This document shows positions 6,650 to 12,285 of a stretch of DNA of 12,285 nucleotides, in pieces. The first letter of the stretch is position 1; every line of letters begins with the position of its first letter. Under the pieces are notes generated by a model. That model worked only from the letters and a program-made list of their open reading frames with translations, did no database searches and had not been told where the DNA came from. The position numbers were made by a program, and so were the translations under genes. The DNA comes from Paracoccaceae bacterium (GTDB lineage Bacteria; Pseudomonadota; Alphaproteobacteria; Rhodobacterales; Rhodobacteraceae). Location of the stretch: positions 1 through 12,285 of the forward strand of contig PWWF01000088.1 of NCBI GenBank assembly GCA_003561595.1. Reading direction: 5' to 3'.

Positions 6650-7600
6650 TTGGCCGCAGACCCGAAACAGGACCAGGATTTCATCCGCCCCATCCGCCGC
6701 GTGCTGGTGGGGGTGCTGGCGCTGTTTCTGCTGCTGACCTTTCTGGTCTGGCGGATCGACAGCCCACGGGTGGAGCAGTTCCGCATGGCCGTGATCGACC
6801 GGGTGGTGCCCTCGTTTGACTGGGTGATGCGCCCGGTCGCGCGCGGCGTTGCCATGGCCGAGAATTTCCGCTCCTACGCCCGGATCATCGAACAGAATCA
6901 GGAGTTGCGCCGCGAATTGCAACAGATGCGCGCCTGGCGCGAGGCGGCACTGCAGCTTGAGCAGCGCAATGCGCAACTTCTGGACCTCAATCAGGTGCGG
7001 CTTGACCCGCAACTGACGCATGTCACGGGCGTTGTCATGGCCGATAGCGGCTCACCCTTTCGCAAATCGGTGCTGTTGAATGTGGGCGCGCGCGACGGGG
7101 TGCAGGATGGCTGGGCGGTGATGGACGGGCTGGGGCTGGCCGGTCGCATTGCCGGGGTGGGAGAACGCACCGCGCGCGTGGTGCTGTTGAACGATACGAC
7201 CAGCGCGCTGCCGGTCGTCATCCAGCCGTCGGGGCAGCGCGCGATGCTGATGGGCGATGCATCACCCTTTCCGCTGCTGGAATTCATCGAACAGCCCGAT
7301 GAACTGCGCCCCGGTGACCGGGTGATCAGTTCGGATGATGGTGGGGTGTTTCCGGCGGGGCTCTTGGTGGGCGAGGTCGTGCAGACCCGTGATCGGCGGC
7401 TGCGTGTGCGCATTGCCGCCGATTACGGGCGGCTGGAATTCCTGCGCGTGCTGCGTTCGCGTCCGCAGGAACGGATTACCGACACTGGCGGGCTGATCGC
7501 GCCGCGCGGGCTGGATCTGTTGCCCGATGAGCCGCCGGAAGACGAAGAACTGATGGATCTCGACGCGCTGCCGCAAGCCGGACCCGCAGGCGATGGTTGA
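6650..7600 (+). CDS. mreC: Rod shape-determining protein MreC
   Basis: Bitopic membrane protein of 316 aa and elongasome scaffold that interacts with PBP2 and RodA from the periplasm. The order is a short cytoplasmic N-terminus, a TM helix at about 17-34, a coiled coil at about 70-114 (IIEQNQELRRELQQM), then the paired beta-domains of MreC (GVVMADSGSPF, VGARDGVQDGW, GLAGRI) to about 270. A Pro/acidic tail (DEPPEDEELMDLD) extends past the usual domain. The start is TTG at 6650, preceded by GGCAGGG; the nearby ATG at 6643 is out of frame, and the next in-frame ATG (codon 46) would remove the TM helix. The stop overlaps mreD by 8 bases. Confidence 0.95.
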   Translation: MAADPKQDQDFIRPIRRVLVGVLALFLLLTFLVWRIDSPRVEQFRMAVIDRVVPSFDWVMRPVARGVAMAENFRSYARIIEQNQELRRELQQMRAWREAALQLEQRNAQLLDLNQVRLDPQLTHVTGVVMADSGSPFRKSVLLNVGARDGVQDGWAVMDGLGLAGRIAGVGERTARVVLLNDTTSALPVVIQPSGQRAMLMGDASPFPLLEFIEQPDELRPGDRVISSDDGGVFPAGLLVGEVVQTRDRRLRVRIAADYGRLEFLRVLRSRPQERITDTGGLIAPRGLDLLPDEPPEDEELMDLDALPQAGPAGDG

Positions 7601-8183
7601 ACGGCGCCAGACGAAGCGGCTGATGTATGTCGCCCTGTTTCTGGGACTGGCGGCGCTGGTCACTTTCTTCCGCCTGCTGCCTGTGGGTGGCTACGGGGTC
7701 GGGCCGGGGATGGAGGATGCCGATGACCTGGCCATCGGGTTCAGCCTGCGCGACCTGCCCGCGCCCGACATCCTGCTGTGCCTGACGCTTGCCTGGGTCG
7801 TGCGCCGCCCCGATCTGCTGCCTGCGCCGGTCATTGCAGGTTACTTCCTGCTGGAAGATATCCTGCTGCTGCGCCCGCCGGGGTTATGGGCGGCGCTGGT
7901 GCTCTTAGGCAGCGAATGGCTGCGCGGCCGCGTGGACCGGTTCCGCGCCAATGCCTTCTGGATGGAATACCTGATCGTGGCCCTGCTGATGTTTGCGATG
8001 TTTCTGGTCAATCGCGCCGTGCTCGCGATTGTGATGACCCCGCAGGTGCCGCTTGACTTGAGCTTTCTGCACTTTCTGGCCACAGTGGCGGCCTATCCGC
8101 TGGTCGTGGCAGTGTCGCATTATGTCTTTGGCCTGCGCAAACCGGCGACTGGCGAAGTGGATGCATTGGGGCAGCGCCTGTGA
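7593..8183 (+). CDS. mreD: Rod shape-determining protein MreD
   Basis: Polytopic inner-membrane protein of 196 aa with about five hydrophobic segments (for example residues 11-27, about 53-80, and three more to residue 180). MreD acts with MreC in the Rod complex. The sequence is poorly conserved, as usual for MreD, so the call rests on hydrophobic profile, size and position between mreC and the PBP2 gene. It is about 30 residues longer than E. coli MreD, with an extra loop after TM1 (residues 31-50, rich in Gly and Asp). Its ATG lies inside the mreC 3' end and its stop overlaps the next gene by 4 bases, both signs of translational coupling. Confidence 0.9.
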   Translation: MVERRQTKRLMYVALFLGLAALVTFFRLLPVGGYGVGPGMEDADDLAIGFSLRDLPAPDILLCLTLAWVVRRPDLLPAPVIAGYFLLEDILLLRPPGLWAALVLLGSEWLRGRVDRFRANAFWMEYLIVALLMFAMFLVNRAVLAIVMTPQVPLDLSFLHFLATVAAYPLVVAVSHYVFGLRKPATGEVDALGQRL

Positions 8184-10120
8184 AGCGGAGCGAGCGCGAA
8201 AAGCAATTCAGCCAGCGCATGATCTCGCGTCGTGCGCTGATGTTGGGCGGGCTGCAGGTCGGTATTGCAGGCACGCTGATGTGGCGTCTGCGCGACATGC
8301 AGCTCAACCAGACCGAACAGTTCCACCTGCTGGCCGAAGAGAACCGCATCAACCTGCGGCTGCTGCCGCCTGTGCGCGGGCTGATCTACGACCGCAAGGG
8401 CGTGCTGATCGCGGGCAATGAACAGAATTACCGCGTCGTCATGAAACGCGATGACGCGGGCGATATCGATCTGGTGCTGGAGCGTCTGTCGCAGCTTATC
8501 CCGCTGAGTGATGAGGATATCGCGCGCGCGCGCCATGACATGCTGCGCAATCGCCCCTTTGTCCCTGTGACTGTGGCCGAGCGGCTGAGCTGGGAAGAGA
8601 TCAGCCGCATCGCGGCCAATGCCCCTGCCCTGCCCGGTGTCACCCCCGAAATGGGGCTGTCGCGGCACTACCCGCTGGAGCATGACATGGCGCATGTGGT
8701 GGGCTATGTCGGCCCCGTCTCAGAGCGCGATCTGGCAGAACTGGAGGCCCCGGACCCGGTGCTGATGATCCCGCGCTTCCAGATCGGCAAGAGCGGTGTG
8801 GAACGCGTGCAGGAGAACCATCTGCGCGGGCGCGCAGGGTCGCAGCGGGTGGAGGTGAATGCCGTGGGCCGCGTGATGCGCGAGCTTGACCGGGTCGAGG
8901 GCTCGCCCGGCGGCAACCTGCATCTGACCATCGACGCGCGGTTGCAGAATTACGCGCTGGAACGCCTGCACGGGCATAGCGGCGCCGCCGTGGTGCTGGA
9001 TGTGACCAATGGCGACATTCTGGCGCTGGCCTCGGGGCCCAGCTTCAACCCCAATCTGTTCGTGCGCGGCATCTCGACCAGCGATTTCAGCAGCCTCCTG
9101 GAAAACGAATTCCGCCCGCTGGTCAACAAGACCGTGCAGGGGCTGTATCCGCCGGGATCGACCTTCAAGATGGTGACGGCACTGGCCGCGCTGGAGGATT
9201 CCGTGACCGACGGGCAGGAACGCGTGTTCTGCCCCGGCCATATGGATATCTCGGGCCATCGCTTCCACTGCTGGCGCCGGGGCGGGCATGGGCGCGTCAA
9301 CATGACCTCGGCGCTGTCGGAAAGCTGCGATGTCTATTTCTATGAGATGGCGCAGCGCTGCGGGATCGACAAGATCAACGCCATGGCCACACGGCTGGGG
9401 CTGGGGGTGCGGTATGAGCTGCCTATCACCTCGGTCTCGGCGGGGCTGAACCCGTCGCGCGACTGGAAACAACGCAACCGCAATGCGGCCTGGCGCGTGG
9501 GCGATACGGTCAATGCCTCTATCGGGCAAGGCTATGTGCTCACGTCTCCGCTGCAACTGGCCGTGATGACTGCGCGGCTGGCCACCAACAAGGCGGTGCT
9601 GCCGCGCCTGCTGCGCGACCCCACAGAGAGCGCCGAGCGCGTCGCCGCTGATCTGGACCTGCGCCCCGAATGGCTGCGACTGATCCGGCGCGGCATGAAC
9701 GAGACCGTCAATGACCAGCGCGGCACGGCCTATTCCTCGCGCATCGTGGGCGAGGGGCAGGTCATGGCGGGCAAGACCGGCACCAGCCAGGTATTCTCGA
9801 TCACCCGCGCCGAACGCGAGGCCGGTATCCGCCGGCAGGAGGATCTGCCCTGGAACCGCCGCAACCACGCGCTGTTCGTCGATTACGCGCCGATGGATGA
9901 CCCGAAATATGCCGTCGCCGTGGTGATCGAACATGGTGGCGGCGGGTCATCGACCGCTGCGCCCATCGGGCGCGACATCACGCTGGCCGCGCTGCATGAT
10001 GGCCAGGTGCCGCCGCTGGCCTCCTACCCCTCGCCGCAGCGCAACCGCATCCGCGCAGAGCAGGAAGAACTGGAAGAGCGCCTGCGCCAACCCGAGGCGC
10101 TGCGGATCAACCGCGCATGA
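8180..10120 (+). CDS. mrdA: Penicillin-binding protein 2 (MrdA)
   Basis: Class B PBP of 646 aa, the DD-transpeptidase that crosslinks peptidoglycan during elongation and works with RodA. There is a single TM anchor at about residues 19-36, a pedestal domain to about 230 (VRGLIYDRKG near the start), then the transpeptidase domain. Active-site motifs are SxxK at Ser327 (STFK, Lys330), SxD at Ser382-Cys383-Asp384 (the PBP2 form of SxN) and KTG at Lys532. All are intact, and this is the beta-lactam target. The start is GTG at 8180 in a GTGA overlap with the mreD stop; the next in-frame ATG (codon 14) is possible but would lose the charged N-terminus. The gene ends in an ATGA overlap with rodA. 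Confidence 0.97.
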   Translation: MKRSEREKQFSQRMISRRALMLGGLQVGIAGTLMWRLRDMQLNQTEQFHLLAEENRINLRLLPPVRGLIYDRKGVLIAGNEQNYRVVMKRDDAGDIDLVLERLSQLIPLSDEDIARARHDMLRNRPFVPVTVAERLSWEEISRIAANAPALPGVTPEMGLSRHYPLEHDMAHVVGYVGPVSERDLAELEAPDPVLMIPRFQIGKSGVERVQENHLRGRAGSQRVEVNAVGRVMRELDRVEGSPGGNLHLTIDARLQNYALERLHGHSGAAVVLDVTNGDILALASGPSFNPNLFVRGISTSDFSSLLENEFRPLVNKTVQGLYPPGSTFKMVTALAALEDSVTDGQERVFCPGHMDISGHRFHCWRRGGHGRVNMTSALSESCDVYFYEMAQRCGIDKINAMATRLGLGVRYELPITSVSAGLNPSRDWKQRNRNAAWRVGDTVNASIGQGYVLTSPLQLAVMTARLATNKAVLPRLLRDPTESAERVAADLDLRPEWLRLIRRGMNETVNDQRGTAYSSRIVGEGQVMAGKTGTSQVFSITRAEREAGIRRQEDLPWNRRNHALFVDYAPMDDPKYAVAVVIEHGGGGSSTAAPIGRDITLAALHDGQVPPLASYPSPQRNRIRAEQEELEERLRQPEALRINRA

Positions 10121-11265
10121 GCTATCTGGAATACAACACCAAGCGCATGCCATCGGGCCTGTCCAAGGTCCTGTATCTGAACTGGCCGCTGGTCGCGCTT
10201 CTGACGCTGGTGGCGGGCTACGGCGTAGTGATGCTCTATTCCATCGCGGGCGGCAATGCACAGCCCTGGGCCGAACCGCAGGCGCGGCGCTTCGTATTCG
10301 GACTGGTGCTGATGTTCATCGTGGCCTTCATGCCCATCTGGATATGGCGCTCGGTCGCGGGCGTGGCCTATGTCGTCACGCTGCTGTTGCTGCTGGGGGT
10401 GGAATTTTTCGGCACGATCGGCATGGGCGCCAAGCGCTGGCTGGTCATCGGACCCGTGCGGATGCAGCCATCCGAACTGGCCAAGGTGACGACGATCATG
10501 GCGCTGGCCGCCTATTACGACCTGCTGGACATGAAAAAGGTGTCGCGCCCGCTCTGGGTGCTGCTGGCCGCGCTGATCGCGATCATTCCGGCGCTCCTGG
10601 TCCTGCGCCAACCCGATCTGGGCACGGCCATGCTGATCGCACTGGGCGGGGGTGTGGTGATCTTCGCCGCTGGCGTGCATTGGGGCTATTTCGCCGCGCT
10701 GATCGGAACAGCAACGGGGTTGGTCACACTGGTGCTGCAATCGCGCGGGACAGAGTGGCAGATATTGCAGAATTATCAGTATCGCCGCATCGACAGTTTC
10801 CTTGACCCCACGCTGGACCCGCTTGGCGCGGGTTATCACGTCAACCAGTCGATGATCGCGCTGGGATCGGGCGGCTGGTCGGGGCGCGGCTTCATGGAGG
10901 GGACGCAGGCGCGGCTGAACTTCCTGCCCGAGAAGCACACGGATTTCATTTTTACAACATTGGCCGAGGAATTCGGCTTTGTCGGCGCCTCTTCCTTGCT
11001 AATTCTCTACATGCTGGTGATCGGGGTCTGCCTGCTTTCGGCTTTCAACACGACCAACCGATTTGCGTCACTGGTGACATTGGGGATCGCAGGCACGTTC
11101 TTTCTGTATTTCGCCGTCAACATGGCGATGGTGATGGGGCTGGCGCCGGTCGTGGGCGTGCCGCTGCCGCTGGTGTCTTATGGCGGGTCGGCGATGATCG
11201 TTCTGATGTTCGGCTTCGGGCTGGTGCAATCGGCGCATATCCACCGGGCGCGGCTGCCCTCATGA
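10117..11265 (+). CDS. rodA: Peptidoglycan glycosyltransferase RodA (SEDS family)
   Basis: Integral membrane protein of 382 aa with about ten TM helices, the SEDS polymerase that extends glycan strands from lipid II in the elongasome. The catalytic aspartate is Asp276 in EKHTDFIF, matching the essential Asp of known RodA proteins. Trp108 in GAKRWL matches the conserved functional tryptophan, and the C-terminal SYGGS signature near VPLPLVSYGG is present. The ATG overlaps the PBP2 stop as ATGA, and rodA in turn overlaps the dehydrogenase gene the same way. Neither start has a strong ribosome binding site, so coupling to upstream translation is likely. Confidence 0.97.
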   Translation: MSYLEYNTKRMPSGLSKVLYLNWPLVALLTLVAGYGVVMLYSIAGGNAQPWAEPQARRFVFGLVLMFIVAFMPIWIWRSVAGVAYVVTLLLLLGVEFFGTIGMGAKRWLVIGPVRMQPSELAKVTTIMALAAYYDLLDMKKVSRPLWVLLAALIAIIPALLVLRQPDLGTAMLIALGGGVVIFAAGVHWGYFAALIGTATGLVTLVLQSRGTEWQILQNYQYRRIDSFLDPTLDPLGAGYHVNQSMIALGSGGWSGRGFMEGTQARLNFLPEKHTDFIFTTLAEEFGFVGASSLLILYMLVIGVCLLSAFNTTNRFASLVTLGIAGTFFLYFAVNMAMVMGLAPVVGVPLPLVSYGGSAMIVLMFGFGLVQSAHIHRARLPS

Positions 11266-12194
11266 GCCTGACGCTTCTTTTCGCCGCGGGCCCCGGCACG
11301 CTGGAGGAGTATCGCGCGCCCCTGCGTGCCGCGCTGCGCGATGAGGGGCTGGACGCAAAGCTGACCGACAGCGCAGCGCCTGAGAGCGTGGATTACATCA
11401 TCTACGCCCCTGCAAGCCCGTTGCAGGATTTCACCCCCTTCACGCGCGCCAAGGCAGTGCTGTCCCTCTGGGCCGGGGTGGAGCGGATCGTGTCCAACCC
11501 GACCCTGACCCAGCCGCTGGCGCGGATGGTGGACCCCGCATTGACGCAGGGCATGGTCGATTATGTCTGCGGCCATGTGCTGCGCTATCATCTGGGGATG
11601 GATGCGCATATCACCGCCCGGCCCGGCGCGTGGGACGACGCGGTGCCGCCACTGGCATCCGAGCGCAACGTGACAGTGCTGGGGCTGGGCGCGCTGGGAC
11701 AGGCCTGCGCGCGGGCACTGGCGGGGCTGGGCTTTGCGGTCACGGGCTGGTCATCAAGCCCGAAGGATATGGACGCGATCACCTGTGTGCATGGTGCGGA
11801 CGGGTTAAAAGCCGCGCTGCAAGCCGCAGAGATTCTTGTGACATTGCTGCCCGACACACCGCAGACCGAGAACCTGCTGAATGCGCAAACGCTGGCACTA
11901 TTGCCAAAGGGCGCGCGCGTCCTCAATCCGGGGCGCGGGACGCTGATCGATGATGCGGCACTGCTGGAGGCGCTTGACAGCGGGCAGATCGGCCATGCGA
12001 CGCTGGATGTCTTTCGTTCCGAGCCCTTGCCCGAGAGCCACCCCTACTGGCACCACCCGGGCGTGACCGTGACGCCGCATATCGCGGCGGCCACGCGCGC
12101 CGACAGCGCGTCGCGCGTGCTGGCGCGCAACATCGCGCGGGTCGAGGCGGGAGAGCCCTTGTTGCATGAAGTTCCCCGCGCGCGCGGGTACTGA
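11262..12194 (+). CDS. D-2-hydroxyacid dehydrogenase, GhrA-type
   Basis: NAD(P)-dependent dehydrogenase of 310 aa resembling glyoxylate/hydroxypyruvate reductase A. The dinucleotide fold is GLGALG (Gly141-Gly146). The catalytic triad of the family is present: Arg225 (PGRGT), Glu254 (RSEPLP) and His273 (TPHIAA). The N-terminal substrate domain contains LSLWAGVERI, typical of the GhrA branch. Expected reaction: reduction of glyoxylate or hydroxypyruvate to glycolate or D-glycerate in the cytoplasm. It is the last gene of the rod-shape operon, with an ATGA overlap with rodA. I recall this order in other Rhodobacteraceae but cannot check it here. The metabolic role next to cell-wall genes is unexplained. 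Exact substrate is uncertain. Confidence 0.9.
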   Translation: MSLTLLFAAGPGTLEEYRAPLRAALRDEGLDAKLTDSAAPESVDYIIYAPASPLQDFTPFTRAKAVLSLWAGVERIVSNPTLTQPLARMVDPALTQGMVDYVCGHVLRYHLGMDAHITARPGAWDDAVPPLASERNVTVLGLGALGQACARALAGLGFAVTGWSSSPKDMDAITCVHGADGLKAALQAAEILVTLLPDTPQTENLLNAQTLALLPKGARVLNPGRGTLIDDAALLEALDSGQIGHATLDVFRSEPLPESHPYWHHPGVTVTPHIAAATRADSASRVLARNIARVEAGEPLLHEVPRARGY

Positions 12195-12200
12195 GGGAGA

Positions 12201-12274
12201 AAGCGCCCGCTCGGGGTCCCCACCCACCCGCCCATGACCCGCTCGCGGGCGCTTGCCGCTGCCTGCGGCAGCGG
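12201..12274 (-). repeat. Structured G-rich repeat element, copy 2
   Basis: Inverted relative to 846-919. Reading the minus strand: a hairpin CCGCTGCC, loop GCA, GGCAGCGG (12274-12256), two bases, the outer stem AAGCGCCCGC (12254-12245), an inner stem GGGTC/GACCC (12240-12236 with 12218-12214), the G-quadruplex motif GGGCGGGTGGGTGGG (12233-12219) and the outer stem partner ending GCGGGCGCTT (12210-12201), then TCTCCC. It begins 6 bases after the dehydrogenase stop. The T-run lies on the minus strand, so it would suit a convergent gene beyond the window end; for the + operon the stem is followed only by TT and the extra hairpin. Confidence 0.85.
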
Positions 12275-12285
12275 GAGATGCGCCA

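Noticed and set aside
8720..9934. 404-aa minus-strand frame opposite mrdA
   Set aside because: Same codon-bias shadow; the plus strand encodes an intact PBP2 with every catalytic motif.
12044..12235. Small frame with GGWVGTPSGRF, similar to GGWVGTVSGRF translated from the region around 880-925
   Set aside because: The shared peptide comes from the conserved nucleotide repeat, with one frame running into a gene's antisense and the other overlapping two real genes. There is no sign of translation.

Overview
The window is GC-rich, densely packed bacterial chromosome, almost certainly from an alphaproteobacterium of the Rhodobacteraceae (Rhodobacter/Roseobacter relatives). This rests on the mreB-mreC-mreD-pbp2-rodA gene order followed by a D-2-hydroxyacid dehydrogenase, the UbiH variant with an EAAH motif, TTGCGC-type promoters, and a perfect alphaproteobacterial Irr box (iron control element). 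I cannot name a species. There is no rRNA, tRNA, CRISPR array, prophage or insertion sequence.

Layout. Positions 1-95 are an intergenic or upstream remnant ending in a small palindrome and a strong ribosome binding site. A secreted dienelactone-hydrolase-like protein (+) faces a GntR/FCD-type regulator (-), and a structured G-rich repeat lies between their 3' ends. The regulator is divergent from a HAD-family pyrimidine 5'-nucleotidase (+) whose transcript looks leaderless. That gene converges on a VOC-superfamily protein (-) across 169 bases holding a long inverted repeat. The VOC gene is divergent from a UbiH-type FAD hydroxylase (+) whose promoter spacer is an alternating purine-pyrimidine tract. 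Next comes a ZIP metal transporter (+) with a perfect 17-base Irr palindrome just before its ribosome binding site.

Positions 5587-12194 form one tight operon: mreB, mreC, mreD, mrdA (PBP2), rodA and a GhrA-type 2-hydroxyacid dehydrogenase. Apart from a 25-base gap after mreB, all junctions overlap by 4 or 8 bases. The first five genes make the elongasome: MreB filaments organise MreC/MreD, which activate the RodA glycosyltransferase and PBP2 transpeptidase pair for side-wall peptidoglycan synthesis. The last gene is metabolic but translationally coupled to rodA.

The most unusual signal is a roughly 74-base element present twice in opposite orientations, at 846-919 (+) and 12201-12274 (-). 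Each copy has a 19-base hairpin (8-bp stem, 3-base loop) whose sequence differs between copies while the fold is kept. Next to it is a long stem-loop with an identical 9-bp stem and an identical 15-base G-quadruplex motif in the loop. Both copies lie directly downstream of genes. The rest of the window is ordinary core genome; I see no novel multi-gene system.
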